A DNA stretch of 64,000 bases from CAMLIZ01 sp966212505 (GTDB taxonomy: Bacteria; Pseudomonadota; Gammaproteobacteria; Burkholderiales; Burkholderiaceae_C), in contig CBIHRS010000024.1 in NCBI GenBank assembly GCA_966212505.1, positions 5,011 to 69,010 on the forward strand, given 5' to 3'. The translations under genes and the position numbers were made by a program. Below the pieces are notes generated by a model. The model did no database searches and was not told the DNA's origin. It was given only the letters and a program-made list of their open reading frames with translations. Below, in pieces: positions 25,883 through 35,134 of this stretch (position 1 is its first letter; every line of letters starts with the position of its first letter).

Positions 25883-27085
25883 ATGAGTACCAAGCAAGTT
25901 CAAGAGGCCTACATCGTTGCGGCCACGCGCACCCCGATCGGCAAGTCCGGCCGCGGCTACTTCAAGAACACCCGCCCCGACGACCTGCTGGTCGCCGCGT
26001 TGCAGGCCGCGCTGAAGAGTGTGCCCAACCTCGACCCGAAGGCGATCGAGGATGCGATCGTCGGCTGCTCGTTCCCCGAGGGCGAGCAGGGCATGAACGT
26101 GGCGCGCGTCGGCGCGCTGCTGGCCGGCCTGCCCAACAGCGTGGGCGGCGTCACGGTGAACCGCTTCTGCGCCTCGGGCCTCACGGCCGTGCAGATGGCG
26201 GCCGACCGCATCCGCGTCGGCGAGGCCGACGTGATGATCGCCGGCGGCGTCGAATCGATGAGTATGGTGCCGATGAGCGGCAACAAGCCGTCGTTCAACC
26301 CCAACGTGTTCGCGAAGGACGAGAACGTCGGCATCGCCTACGGCATGGGCCTCACCGCCGAGAAGGTCGCCCAGCAGTGGAAGGTCTCGCGCGACGCGCA
26401 GGACCAGTTCTCGCTGGAATCGCACCAGAAGGCGCTGCGCGCCATCCAGAGCGGCGAGCTGCAGGACAGCATCACGCCGTTCGAGGTGATCGAGCGCTTC
26501 CCTGACCTGGCCACCGGCGAGATCATCACCAAGACCCGCACCGTCGGCATCGACGAAGGCCCGCGCCCCGACACCTCGCTCGAGGGCCTGGGCAAGCTGA
26601 AGCCGGTGTTCGCCGCCAAGGGCAGCGTCACCGCCGGCAACAGCTCGCAGACCAGCGACGGCGCCGGTGCGCTGATCCTGGCTTCGGAAAAGGCGGTGAA
26701 GCAGTTCGACCTGAAGCCGCTGGCCCGCTTCGTGAGCTTCGCCTCGCGCGGCGTGCCGCCCGAGATCATGGGCATCGGCCCGATCGAGGCCATTCCCGCG
26801 GCGCTCAAGTACGCGGGCCTGAAGCTCGACGACCTGGGCTGGATCGAGCTGAACGAAGCCTTCGCGGCGCAGGCCATCGCGGTGATCAACACCGTGGGTC
26901 TGAACCCGGCGGTGGTCAACCCCTACGGCGGCGCGATCGCGCTCGGCCACCCGCTGGGTGCCACCGGCGCCATCCGCTCGGCACAGCTGATCCATGCGCT
27001 CAAGCGCAACAACAAGAAGTACGGCATGGTGACCATGTGCGTCGGCACCGGCCAGGGCGCCGCCGGCATCTTCGAGGTCCTGTGA
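25883..27085 (+). CDS. fadA: Acetyl-CoA acyltransferase (3-ketoacyl-CoA thiolase)
   Basis: The 400-residue thiolase has the acyl-enzyme cysteine in NRFCASGLTAVQ, the general-base histidine in GHPLGATGAIR and the activating cysteine in MCVGTGQGAAG. It releases acetyl-CoA in the last step of beta-oxidation and presumably forms a complex with the FadN-type protein. The ATG at 25883 follows the repeat region. Its stop overlaps the next gene start in GTGA. Confidence 0.93.
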   Translation: MSTKQVQEAYIVAATRTPIGKSGRGYFKNTRPDDLLVAALQAALKSVPNLDPKAIEDAIVGCSFPEGEQGMNVARVGALLAGLPNSVGGVTVNRFCASGLTAVQMAADRIRVGEADVMIAGGVESMSMVPMSGNKPSFNPNVFAKDENVGIAYGMGLTAEKVAQQWKVSRDAQDQFSLESHQKALRAIQSGELQDSITPFEVIERFPDLATGEIITKTRTVGIDEGPRPDTSLEGLGKLKPVFAAKGSVTAGNSSQTSDGAGALILASEKAVKQFDLKPLARFVSFASRGVPPEIMGIGPIEAIPAALKYAGLKLDDLGWIELNEAFAAQAIAVINTVGLNPAVVNPYGGAIALGHPLGATGAIRSAQLIHALKRNNKKYGMVTMCVGTGQGAAGIFEVL

Positions 27086-27516
27086 CCCGCTTCGCCGACA
27101 TCGGCACGGCCATCGCGGCCGTGCAGGGCTTGGCGTCGGGGCACCGCAGCCGCGGTGCCTGGACGCTGGCCCAGATGCTCGACCATGCGGCGCAGAGCGT
27201 CGAGTATTCGATGTACGGCTTTCCGGTGATGAAGCCGGCGCTGTTCCGCGCCACGGTGGGCCGTGCCGCGTTCAAGGTGTTCGACACCCGCGGCGCGATG
27301 CGCCACGACCTGGCCGCGCCCATTCCGGGCGCGCCGGTGCCCGGCACCGATCTGCAGGGTGCGATCTCGCGCCTCGTGCAAGCGCTGCGTGCCTTCGATG
27401 CGCATGCCGGCCCGCTGAAGCCGCACTTCGCCTACGGCGCGCTCGACAAGGCGCAGTACGCCCGCGCCCACCTGATGCACCTGGCCAATCATTGGGACGA
27501 GATTGTCCCAGCCTGA
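27082..27516 (+). CDS. DUF1569 / DinB-like small protein
   Basis: The 144-residue protein starts with GTG overlapping the thiolase stop (GTGA), so it is translationally coupled. It has the four-helix DinB-like pattern of DUF1569, including the histidine in TLAQMLDHAAQ and the C-terminal AHLMHLANHWDEI, positions that bind metal in DinB proteins. Its reaction is unknown. Placement inside the fatty-acid operon is the only functional hint. Confidence 0.75.
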   Translation: MTRFADIGTAIAAVQGLASGHRSRGAWTLAQMLDHAAQSVEYSMYGFPVMKPALFRATVGRAAFKVFDTRGAMRHDLAAPIPGAPVPGTDLQGAISRLVQALRAFDAHAGPLKPHFAYGALDKAQYARAHLMHLANHWDEIVPA

Positions 27517-27526
27517 GGAGTTGCGG

Positions 27527-28387
27527 ATGAAGCCCGTGACCTTCCATGCTCCCGACGGCTTCGCACTCAGCGGCCTGCTCCATGGCGACCCCGCCGCCGC
27601 GCGCGCCGGCCTGCTGATCGTGCCGGCCATGGGCGTCTCGCAGCGCTACTACGCCGAGTTCGCGCAATGGCTCGCCGGCCAGGGCTTCGCGGTGTTCAGC
27701 TTCGACTACCGCGGCATGGGCGCCTCGCGTCCCGCGCAGCATCGCAAGTCGCTCAAAGGCCTGCAGGCGGATGTGATTACCTGGGCCGAGCAGGACACCG
27801 CGGCGGCGCTGGCCTGGCTCGATGCACAGCTGGCGGCCGGCACACCGATCCACTGGCTGGGCCACAGCCTGGGCGGCCAGATCTTCGGCCTCGTGCCCAA
27901 CCGCGACCGGGTGTCGCGCGTGGTCACGGTCGGCACCGGCAGCGGCTACTGGGTGCAGAACGCACCGCGGCTGCGCAACTACGTGTGGTGGCTCTGGTAC
28001 GTGGTGGCGCCGGTGGCGCTCCGGCTCTACGGCTATTTCCCGGGCCGGGCGCTGAAGAAGGTAGGCGACCTGCCGCACGGCGTGATGGCGCAATGGCGGC
28101 GCTGGTGTCTCCACCGCGACTACCTGATGGGCGAAGGCGGTGCATCCTGGCGCGAGCGCTATGCGGCGGTGCGCACGCCGATCCTCAGCCTCTCGTTCAC
28201 CGACGATGAATTCATGTCCGCGCAGAACACCCGCGCGCTGCACGGCTTCTATGCCAACGCGCCGCGCGAGATGCGGCGCATCGCGCCGGCCGACCTCGGC
28301 GTGCGCCGCATCGGACACTTCGGCTTCTTCCGCAAGCATTTCGCGCAGACACTGTGGCCCCAGGTGCCGCAATGGCTCGCGAACTGA
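27527..28387 (+). CDS. Alpha/beta-hydrolase
   Basis: The 286-residue protein has the alpha/beta-hydrolase fold with nucleophile Ser in GHSLGG and a C-terminal histidine in RRIGHFGFF; the acid residue is probably in SFTDDEF. It resembles the group of serine hydrolases that act on small esters or lipids and has no signal peptide. GAGGAG at 27515-27520 gives a 6-base spacer to ATG 27527. It may cleave acyl esters or act as a thioesterase for the operon, but the substrate is unknown. Confidence 0.85.
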   Translation: MKPVTFHAPDGFALSGLLHGDPAAARAGLLIVPAMGVSQRYYAEFAQWLAGQGFAVFSFDYRGMGASRPAQHRKSLKGLQADVITWAEQDTAAALAWLDAQLAAGTPIHWLGHSLGGQIFGLVPNRDRVSRVVTVGTGSGYWVQNAPRLRNYVWWLWYVVAPVALRLYGYFPGRALKKVGDLPHGVMAQWRRWCLHRDYLMGEGGASWRERYAAVRTPILSLSFTDDEFMSAQNTRALHGFYANAPREMRRIAPADLGVRRIGHFGFFRKHFAQTLWPQVPQWLAN

Positions 28388-28414
28388 CGACGCACACACT
28401 CCCCAGGAGACAGC

Positions 28415-29176
28415 ATGACCATCAAGACCGCCACCATCAACGGCGTGGCCACCATCGAGATCGCCCGCCCCGAGAAGAAGAACGCGATCACGATCGCGAT
28501 GTACCAGGAGATGGCCGATGCGCTGTACGACGCGCAGCTCGACAACGCGGTGCGCGCGATCCTGATCACCGGCCAGCCGGGCATCTTCACCTCGGGCAAC
28601 GACCTCGAGGATTTCATGCAGCGGCCGGCGCAGAACGCCGATTCGCCGGTGTTCCAGTTCATGAAGGCGCTCACCACCTGCGAGAAGCCGGTGGTGGCCG
28701 CGGTGACCGGCGCGGCCATCGGCATCGGCACCACGCTGCTGCTGCATTGCGACTTCGTCTATGTGTCCGACGAAGCGCGCCTGGCGATGCCCTTCGTCAG
28801 CCTGGGCCTGGTGCCCGAGTTCGCCTCCAGCCTCATGGTGCCGCGCCTGCTGGGCAACGTGAAGGCGGCCGAGAAGCTGCTGCTGGGCGACCCGTTCACC
28901 GCGGCCGAAGCGGTGGAGTGCGGCATCGCCAATGCGGTGCTGCCGGCCGCTGAAGTGGTGGCGCATGCGCGCCGCATCGCCGAGCGCTTCAACCAGCTGC
29001 CGCCCGGCGCAGTGCGCGAGACCAAGCGCCTGATGCGCGCACCGCTGGCCGACCAACTGCTGCCCGTGATCCAGCGCGAGGCCGAGATCTTCGGCCAGCG
29101 CCTGCGCAGCCCGGAGGCACGCGAGGCCTTCCAGGCCTTCTTCGAGAAGCGCAAGCCCGACTTCTCCAAGTTCTGA
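28415..29176 (+). CDS. Enoyl-CoA hydratase/isomerase family protein
   Basis: The 253-residue crotonase-fold protein has both oxyanion-hole segments (FTSGNDLEDFM and GAAIGIGTTLLLHCD) and the LGLVPEFASS region near the active site. One catalytic glutamate is present in VPEFASS, as in the isomerase subgroup. It is therefore a hydratase or a delta3,delta2-enoyl-CoA isomerase, supplying auxiliary capacity for unsaturated acyl-CoAs. It is on the same strand as the main beta-oxidation genes, 27 bp after the hydrolase. Confidence 0.88.
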   Translation: MTIKTATINGVATIEIARPEKKNAITIAMYQEMADALYDAQLDNAVRAILITGQPGIFTSGNDLEDFMQRPAQNADSPVFQFMKALTTCEKPVVAAVTGAAIGIGTTLLLHCDFVYVSDEARLAMPFVSLGLVPEFASSLMVPRLLGNVKAAEKLLLGDPFTAAEAVECGIANAVLPAAEVVAHARRIAERFNQLPPGAVRETKRLMRAPLADQLLPVIQREAEIFGQRLRSPEAREAFQAFFEKRKPDFSKF

Positions 29177-29189
29177 GCGCGTCGACGCG

Positions 29190-29915
29190 ATGTCCCTGGC
29201 GCTGAAGCTGGCCCTGAGCCCCCTGCTGGTGGCGCAGGGGCTGTGGACGCGGCGCCGCACGCCGCGCCTGCCCGAGGCCGAAGGCGACCGCGAAGGCGAG
29301 GTGGGCGAGGGCGGCGAGACGCTGCGCGTGCTGATCGTCGGCGACTCGTCGGCGGCCGGCGTCGGCGTGAAGACGCAGGAGGTCGCGCTCGCCGGCCAGC
29401 TGACGCAGGCGCTGGCGCGGCATGCGTGCCGCCGCGTGCGCTGGCAACTGGTGGCGCGCTCGGGCGTCACGTCGGCCGAGGCGCTCGACCTCGTGCGCGA
29501 AGCGCGGCCGAAACCAGCTGACCTCGCGGTGGCGGTGCTGGGCGTCAACGATGTGGTCGGGCAGGTGCCCACGCATCGCGCCATCGCGGCACGCGAGGCG
29601 CTGGCCGATTGGCTGCTCGCGCATGCGCAGGTGCGGCACGTGGCCTTTGCCGCGCTGCCGGCCGTGCATCAATTCCCTGCATTGCCGCAGCCGCTGCGCT
29701 GGATCGCCGGCGCCGATGCACGCCGCCACGACCGCGCGCTGGCGCAATGGGCGGCGGCGCGTGCGCGCGAACGCGGCGACGTGTCGCATGTGCCGATGCC
29801 GGTGCCGCTGAACCAGCAGGTGATGGCGCACGACGGCTTCCATCCCGCCGAGCCGGTGTACCGCGCCTGCGGCGAACTGCTGGCGCTGCACCTCGCGCAG
29901 CGGCTGGCGTCCTGA
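29190..29915 (+). CDS. SGNH/GDSL-type esterase
   Basis: The 241-residue protein shows the SGNH hydrolase blocks: VGDSSAAGVG (nucleophile Ser), the GVNDVVG Asn block and the C-terminal DGFHP carrying Asp and His. A short hydrophobic N-terminus (MSLALKLALSPLLVAQGL) could be a membrane anchor or weak signal. It likely hydrolyses an acyl ester or acyl-CoA-related substrate. It begins 13 bp after the enoyl-CoA hydratase. Confidence 0.85.
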   Translation: MSLALKLALSPLLVAQGLWTRRRTPRLPEAEGDREGEVGEGGETLRVLIVGDSSAAGVGVKTQEVALAGQLTQALARHACRRVRWQLVARSGVTSAEALDLVREARPKPADLAVAVLGVNDVVGQVPTHRAIAAREALADWLLAHAQVRHVAFAALPAVHQFPALPQPLRWIAGADARRHDRALAQWAAARARERGDVSHVPMPVPLNQQVMAHDGFHPAEPVYRACGELLALHLAQRLAS

Positions 29916-29938
29916 ACCACAACGACAGGAGACCCGAG

Positions 29939-30775
29939 ATGACCCGCAACCTGCAAGGCAAGACGATCTTCATCACCGGCGCATCGCGCGGCATCGGCCT
30001 CGCGATGGGCAAGCGCGCCGCGGCCGACGGCGCCAACATCGTGCTGATCGCCAAGACCACCGAGCCCAACCCCAAGCTGCCCGGCACGCTCTACAGCGCG
30101 GCCGAGGAGATCGAGGCCGCGGGCGGCAAGGCCTTGCCGATCCCCACCGACATCCGCGACGAGAACGCGGTGGCCGCCGCGGTGGCGCAGGCGGTGGAGC
30201 GCTTCGGCGGCATCGACATCCTGGTCAACAACGCCAGCGCGATCAACCTCACGCCGACGCCGGCCACGCCGATGAAGCGCTTCGACCTGATGTTCGGCGT
30301 CAACGTGCGCGGCACCTACTGCTGCACGCAGGCCTGCCTGGCCGAGCTGGCGAAGAGCGCCAAGGCGGGCCGCAACCCGCACGTGCTCAACATGTCGCCG
30401 CCGCTGAGCATGAAGCCGCACTGGTTCAAGGACCACACCGCCTACACGATGGCCAAGTACGGCATGAGCATGTGCACGCTCGGCCATGCGGCCGAGTTCA
30501 AGCCGCTGGGCATCGCGGTCAACAGCCTGTGGCCGCGCACCGCGATTGCCACCGCGGCGCTGCAGATGATTCCCGGCGTGGACATAGCCAAGTGCCGCAC
30601 GCCCGAGATCCTGGCCGATGCAGCCTATCTCGTGCTGACCAGCGATGCGCGCGAGCTCAGCGGCAACTTCCTGATCGACGACGAGTGGCTGGCCCGGCAC
30701 GGCATCACCGACCTCGACCGCTACAGCGTGGTGCCCGGCACCCAAGACTTCATCCCCGACTTCTTCGTGGATTGA
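29939..30775 (+). CDS. SDR family oxidoreductase, HSDL2-like
   Basis: The 278-residue protein has the cofactor motif ITGASRGIG, the NNAS segment, serine in LNMSPPLS and the active-site pair in YTMAKYG. The sequence follows the subgroup of human HSDL2 and bacterial homologues found with fatty-acid genes. It probably reduces or oxidises a lipid-derived ketone or alcohol. It is the last gene of the same-strand beta-oxidation block; creB starts 35 bp later. Confidence 0.87.
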   Translation: MTRNLQGKTIFITGASRGIGLAMGKRAAADGANIVLIAKTTEPNPKLPGTLYSAAEEIEAAGGKALPIPTDIRDENAVAAAVAQAVERFGGIDILVNNASAINLTPTPATPMKRFDLMFGVNVRGTYCCTQACLAELAKSAKAGRNPHVLNMSPPLSMKPHWFKDHTAYTMAKYGMSMCTLGHAAEFKPLGIAVNSLWPRTAIATAALQMIPGVDIAKCRTPEILADAAYLVLTSDARELSGNFLIDDEWLARHGITDLDRYSVVPGTQDFIPDFFVD

Positions 30776-30810
30776 GCATCGCCCGGGGCGGGGCCTATGA
30801 TCCGCGGATC

Positions 30811-31527
30811 ATGAAGCCCCGCATCCTGATCGTCGAAGACGAACCCGGCATTGCCGACACGCTGCGCTACGCGCTCACGACCGACGGCTTCGATCCCCAC
30901 TGGTTCGCCACCGGCCAGCAGGCGCTGGACGACGCGGCGGCCACCGCGCCGGCGCTGGTGCTGCTCGACATCGGCCTGCCCGACATCAACGGCCTCGAGG
31001 TCTTCAAGCGCCTGCGCGAGAAGCATCCCGACGTGCCCGTCGTCTTCCTCACCGCGCGCAGCGACGAGATCGACCGCGTGGTCGGGCTCGAGCTGGGCGC
31101 CGACGACTACGTGGCCAAGCCCTTCTCGCCGCGCGAGCTGGTGGCCCGCGTGCGCACCATCCTGCGCCGCGCGCAGCGCCCGGCCCACCCGGGCAACGGC
31201 AACGGCCAGCCCGCCGCGGCGCCGCTGCCCTTCGCGGTCGACACCGAGCGCCACCAGATCCGCTTCTACGGCAAGCTGCTCGAGCTCTCGCGCTACGAAT
31301 ACGGCCTGCTGCGCACGCTGGTCGGCCGCCCGGGCCGCGTGTACTCGCGCGACGAGCTGCTGGAGCTGGTGTGGGACGACCCCGGCGAAAGCATCGACCG
31401 CACCGTGGATGCCCACGTGAAGACGCTGCGCGCCAAGCTGAAGGCCATTGCACCCAACGTCGACCCGATCCGCACGCACCGCGGCTCGGGCTATGCACTG
31501 GCCGAAGACCTGCCGCCTTCGATCTGA
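30811..31527 (+). CDS. creB: Response regulator CreB (OmpR family)
   Basis: The 238-residue protein has a receiver domain with acidic pocket E9-D10, phosphorylated Asp53 (LVLLDIGLPDING) and Lys in VAKPF, followed by an OmpR-type winged helix (about 145-232) ending RTHRGSGYAL. CreB answers to the sensor CreC, whose gene begins 4 bp downstream. A perfect CreB-type direct repeat lies just past creC, before the exosortase operon. Neither creA nor creD is present in the window. Confidence 0.9.
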   Translation: MKPRILIVEDEPGIADTLRYALTTDGFDPHWFATGQQALDDAAATAPALVLLDIGLPDINGLEVFKRLREKHPDVPVVFLTARSDEIDRVVGLELGADDYVAKPFSPRELVARVRTILRRAQRPAHPGNGNGQPAAAPLPFAVDTERHQIRFYGKLLELSRYEYGLLRTLVGRPGRVYSRDELLELVWDDPGESIDRTVDAHVKTLRAKLKAIAPNVDPIRTHRGSGYALAEDLPPSI

Positions 31528-31531
31528 TCCC

Positions 31532-32986
31532 GTGAGCAAGCGCAATCGCGTCTTCCTGGGCGTCGTGCTCGGCTACCTGCTGGGCGTCGGCTTCCTGCTC
31601 TACACACTCCTGGCCGACATCGACCCGCGCTACCGCGAGTCGGCCGAGGAATCGCTGGTCGAGACGGCGCAGCTGATGGCCACGCTGGTCGAGCAGCAGA
31701 TGATGCAGGACGGCGCGCTGCAGGTGGAGCCGCTGAAGCCGCTGTTCCAGTCGCTGTATGCGCGCCGCTTCGAGGCGCAGATCTTCTCGCTGCGCAAGGC
31801 CAAGGTCGAGCTGCGCACCACGGTCACCGATGCGCAGGGCCGCGTGCTGTTCGACTCGCAGGGCGAGCCGGTGGGTGCCGACCATTCGGCGTGGCGCGAC
31901 GTGAGCCTCACGCTCAAGGGGCAATATGGTGCACGCACTTCGCAGGACGTGGTCGGCAACGAACGCAGCTCGGTGATGTACGTGGCCGCGCCGATCCGCT
32001 GGCACGACCGCATCGTCGGCGTGGTCAGCGTCGGCAAGCCGGTGCAGAGCTTCGGCCAGTTCGTGGAGGCGGCGCGTCGCAAGACGCTGCTGGTGGGGCT
32101 GTATTCGGTGGTGGCGGTGCTGCTGCTGATGGTGATCCTCTCGGCCTGGCTGGTGCGGCCCTTCGGCATCGTCAGCGACTACATCCGCCATGTCCGCAGC
32201 CAGCGCCAGTTCTCGCTGCCGCGGCTGTCGCGTTCGGCGCTGGGCCTGATCGGCGCGGCCTACGACGAGATGCGCGACGCGCTGGCCGGCCGCAGCTACG
32301 TGGCCGACTACGTGCAGACGCTGACGCACGAGCTGAAGAGCCCGCTGTCGGCGATCCGCGGCGCCTCCGAGCTGCTGCAGGAGCCGATGCCCGAGCCCGA
32401 CCGGCAGCGCTTCCTGGCCAACATCACGCGCGAGACGCAGCGCATCCAGGAGCTGGTCGACCGCATGATGGAGCTGGCCGACATCGAGTCGCGGCGCCGG
32501 CTCGACAAGATCGAGAGCGTGGCGCTGGCGCCGCTGGTCGAGGAGATTGCCAGCAGCGCGCGGGCCAGCGGGGCGGGGCGCGGCATCGAGGTGCGCTTCG
32601 AGCCGCCGCCCAATGCGGCGGCGCTGGTGGTGGAGGGCGATGCCTTCCTGCTGCGGCGGGCCATCACCAACCTGGTGGACAACGCGCTCGATTTCTCGCC
32701 GCCCCACGGCGTGGTGCAGCTGAGCCTGAAATCCAGCCTACGCAGCGTGGAAGTGCAGGTGCGCGACCAGGGTCCGGGCATCCCCGACTACGCTTCCGAC
32801 AAGGTGTTCGAGAAGTTCTATTCGCTGGCCCGTCCGCACACGCGCAAGAAGAGCACCGGGCTCGGCCTGGCGTTCGTGAAGGAGATCGCCGAGCTGCACC
32901 GCGGCGAGGTGAGCCTGAAGAACGCGCCCGATGGTCCGGGCGCGGTGGCGGTGCTGGCGCTGCGGCGCAGCGTGGCTCCGGCCTGA
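31532..32986 (+). CDS. creC: Sensor histidine kinase CreC
   Basis: The 484-residue membrane kinase has TM1 at about residues 7-28, a periplasmic sensor region to about 185, TM2 at about 190-210, a HAMP-like linker, the phospho-acceptor H-box YVQTLTHELKSPLSAIRGASELL and an HATPase domain with N-box NLVDNALDFS and G-box GLGLAFVKEI. It matches CreC in layout and in the H-box. It starts with GTG at 31532. It would phosphorylate CreB; the stimulus is unknown here. Confidence 0.9.
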   Translation: MSKRNRVFLGVVLGYLLGVGFLLYTLLADIDPRYRESAEESLVETAQLMATLVEQQMMQDGALQVEPLKPLFQSLYARRFEAQIFSLRKAKVELRTTVTDAQGRVLFDSQGEPVGADHSAWRDVSLTLKGQYGARTSQDVVGNERSSVMYVAAPIRWHDRIVGVVSVGKPVQSFGQFVEAARRKTLLVGLYSVVAVLLLMVILSAWLVRPFGIVSDYIRHVRSQRQFSLPRLSRSALGLIGAAYDEMRDALAGRSYVADYVQTLTHELKSPLSAIRGASELLQEPMPEPDRQRFLANITRETQRIQELVDRMMELADIESRRRLDKIESVALAPLVEEIASSARASGAGRGIEVRFEPPPNAAALVVEGDAFLLRRAITNLVDNALDFSPPHGVVQLSLKSSLRSVEVQVRDQGPGIPDYASDKVFEKFYSLARPHTRKKSTGLGLAFVKEIAELHRGEVSLKNAPDGPGAVAVLALRRSVAPA

Positions 32987-32997
32987 GGGCACAGGCC

Positions 32998-33013
32998 TTC
33001 ACACAGACTTCAC
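32998..33013 (+). promoter_or_regulatory. Perfect CreB-binding direct repeat (cre tag) upstream of the exosortase operon
   Basis: TTCAC at 32998-33002 and TTCAC at 33009-33013 are separated by exactly six bases, matching the established CreB tag TTCAC-N6-TTCAC from E. coli. A weaker copy with the same spacing, TTCAA-N6-TTCTC at 33030-33045, lies 32 bases (three helical turns) downstream. Both sit between the creC stop and the start of the VIT/VWA gene, so CreB should control that operon. Confidence 0.72.
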
Positions 33014-33108
33014 ACACCCCCGATCCGACTTCAAACCCGCTTCTCCCTCCGCCGCGAACCTTGCGGCCCATGACCCGGCACTGCCCCGGGTAGGAAGAGG
33101 AGAGCGTG

Positions 33109-35124
33109 ATGAGGATGCTGTCGTGGTTGGGAACGGTGGTGCTGGCCGGCGCCGCGTTCGTGGTGATGTGCACCGGCGCGCAGGCCCAGGAGGCCGAGCC
33201 GCCGCAGAAGACCGAGAGCCCGTACTTCGCCGTCAAGAGCGATGACCCGTCGGTGGACCGGCTGCCGCTGAAAGGCACGCAGGTCGAGGTGAAGATCCTC
33301 GGGCCCATCGCCGACGTCACCGTCACCCAGCAATACCGCAACGAAGGCACCCGCCCGCTGGAGGCGGTGTATGTCTTTCCCGGCTCCACCCGGGCCGCGG
33401 TGCATGCGATGAGCGTGCGCCTGGCCGACCGGCTGCTCACCGCGCGCATCAAGGAGAAGCAGGCCGCCCGCATCGAATACGAACAGGCCAAGACCGAAGG
33501 CAAGACGGCCGCGTTGCTCGAGCAGCAGCGGCCCAACGTGTTCCAGATGAACGTGGCCAACATCCTGCCCGGCGACGACGTGCGCGTGGAGCTGCACTAC
33601 ACCGAGCTGATCGTGCCGCGCGACGGCCGCTACGAGTTCGTGTATCCCACCGTCGTGGGCCCGCGCTACAACTCGCCCAGGGGCGAGGCCGCACAGCAGA
33701 AATGGGTGGCCACGCCCTACCTGCGGGAAGGCCAGGCGTCGCCCGCCGGCTTCGACCTCAAGCTCGCGATGGCCACGCCGCTGGTGGTGAAGGACATCAG
33801 CTCGCCCAGCCATGCGATCGACGTCGTGCGGCCGGCCGACAAGCGCGTGACCGTGAACCTCAAGGACGATGGGAAACCCCGCAACGACCGCGACTTCGTC
33901 CTGCGCTACAGCCTCGCCGGCGACGCCATCGAATCCGGCCTGACGCTGTTCCAGGGCGAGGAGGAGAACTTCTTCCTCGCGATGGTCGAGCCGCCCAAGG
34001 CCGTGCCGGCCGCCGCGATCGTGCCGCGCGACTATGTCTTCGTGGTCGACATCTCCGGCTCGATGCACGGCTATCCGCTCGACACCGCCAAGGTGATGAT
34101 GCGCGAGCTGCTGCGCACGCTGCGCCCGAGCGACAGCTTCAACGTGATGCTGTTCTCCGGCAGCGCCCGCACGCTGGCGCACGAGTCGGTGCCGGCCACG
34201 CAGCCCAACATCGATGCCGCGCTCGACATGCTGAACCAGCAGATGGGCTCCGGCGGCACCGAGATCGTGCCCGCGCTGCGCCAGATCGCAGCGATGCCCA
34301 AACGCGCCGACGTGTCGCGCAACGTGGTGGTCATCACCGACGGCTACGTGACGGTGGAGCGCGAGGTGTTCCAGCTGATCCGCAACCAGCTCGGCCAGAG
34401 CAACGTGTTCTCGTTCGGCATCGGCACCTCGGTCAACCGCCACTTGATGGAAGGCATCGCACGCGCCGGCCAGGGCGAGGCCTTCATCATCACGAAGCCC
34501 GAGCAGGCCCAGGCCGAGGCCCAGCGCTTCCGCCGCATGATCGAAGCGCCGGTGCTCACGCAGGTGAAGGCCCGCTTCGACGGCCTGCAGGTCTACGACG
34601 TGGAGCCGGCCCAGCTGCCCGACGTGCTGGGCGCGCGCCCGGTGCTGCTGTTCGGCAAGTGGAAGGGCGAGCCGCGCGGCAAGCTGGTCGTCGAAGGCCG
34701 CAATGCCAACGGCCTGCAGCAGATGGTGCTCGACGTCAACGGCGCGGTCACGCGCGATGCGGTGGCGCTGCGCCACCTGTGGGCCCGCGAGCGCATCGCG
34801 GCGCTGGCCGACGAAGAGGCGCTGGTCGGCGGCCAGGCGCAGAAGGAAGCCATCACCGCGCTCGGCCTGCGCTACAGCCTGCTCACCGACTACACCAGCT
34901 TCATCGCGGTCGACCAGCGCGTGCGTGCCACGCAGTCGCCCGAACAGGTGAACCAGCCGTCGCCGTTGCCGCAGGGCGTGGGTGAGCAGGCAGTGGGCGC
35001 GGCCGTGCCGAGCACGCCGGAGCCCGAGCTGTGGGGTGCGGTGGCGGTGATGCTGCTGGTGCTGGTGTGGGGCCTGCGCGCTCGCCGCCGCACGGCGAAG
35101 CACGACGCGACCCGCGGCGAGTGA
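33109..35124 (+). CDS. VIT/VWA-domain surface protein with a PEP-type C-terminal sorting signal
   Basis: The 671-residue protein has a signal peptide (ending AQAQE), a vault inter-alpha-trypsin (VIT) domain at about residues 38-170, and a von Willebrand A domain with intact MIDAS DISGS at 314-318. The C-terminus carries a tripartite sorting tail: PEP at 637-639 (TPEPELWG), a hydrophobic segment and RARRR. The exosortase gene follows 10 bp downstream, so this is its likely substrate. The plan parallels marine proteobacterial sortase targets, which have VIT and VWA domains but a sortase tail. GAGGAG at 33097-33102 supports ATG 33109. Confidence 0.88.
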   Translation: MRMLSWLGTVVLAGAAFVVMCTGAQAQEAEPPQKTESPYFAVKSDDPSVDRLPLKGTQVEVKILGPIADVTVTQQYRNEGTRPLEAVYVFPGSTRAAVHAMSVRLADRLLTARIKEKQAARIEYEQAKTEGKTAALLEQQRPNVFQMNVANILPGDDVRVELHYTELIVPRDGRYEFVYPTVVGPRYNSPRGEAAQQKWVATPYLREGQASPAGFDLKLAMATPLVVKDISSPSHAIDVVRPADKRVTVNLKDDGKPRNDRDFVLRYSLAGDAIESGLTLFQGEEENFFLAMVEPPKAVPAAAIVPRDYVFVVDISGSMHGYPLDTAKVMMRELLRTLRPSDSFNVMLFSGSARTLAHESVPATQPNIDAALDMLNQQMGSGGTEIVPALRQIAAMPKRADVSRNVVVITDGYVTVEREVFQLIRNQLGQSNVFSFGIGTSVNRHLMEGIARAGQGEAFIITKPEQAQAEAQRFRRMIEAPVLTQVKARFDGLQVYDVEPAQLPDVLGARPVLLFGKWKGEPRGKLVVEGRNANGLQQMVLDVNGAVTRDAVALRHLWARERIAALADEEALVGGQAQKEAITALGLRYSLLTDYTSFIAVDQRVRATQSPEQVNQPSPLPQGVGEQAVGAAVPSTPEPELWGAVAVMLLVLVWGLRARRRTAKHDATRGE

Positions 35125-35134
35125 GGAGGCGACC

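Noticed and set aside
20939..25893. Long minus-strand open frames under the acyl-CoA dehydrogenase and FadN-type genes
   Set aside because: They follow the codon periodicity of the sense genes, show no recognisable domain and lack ribosome sites.
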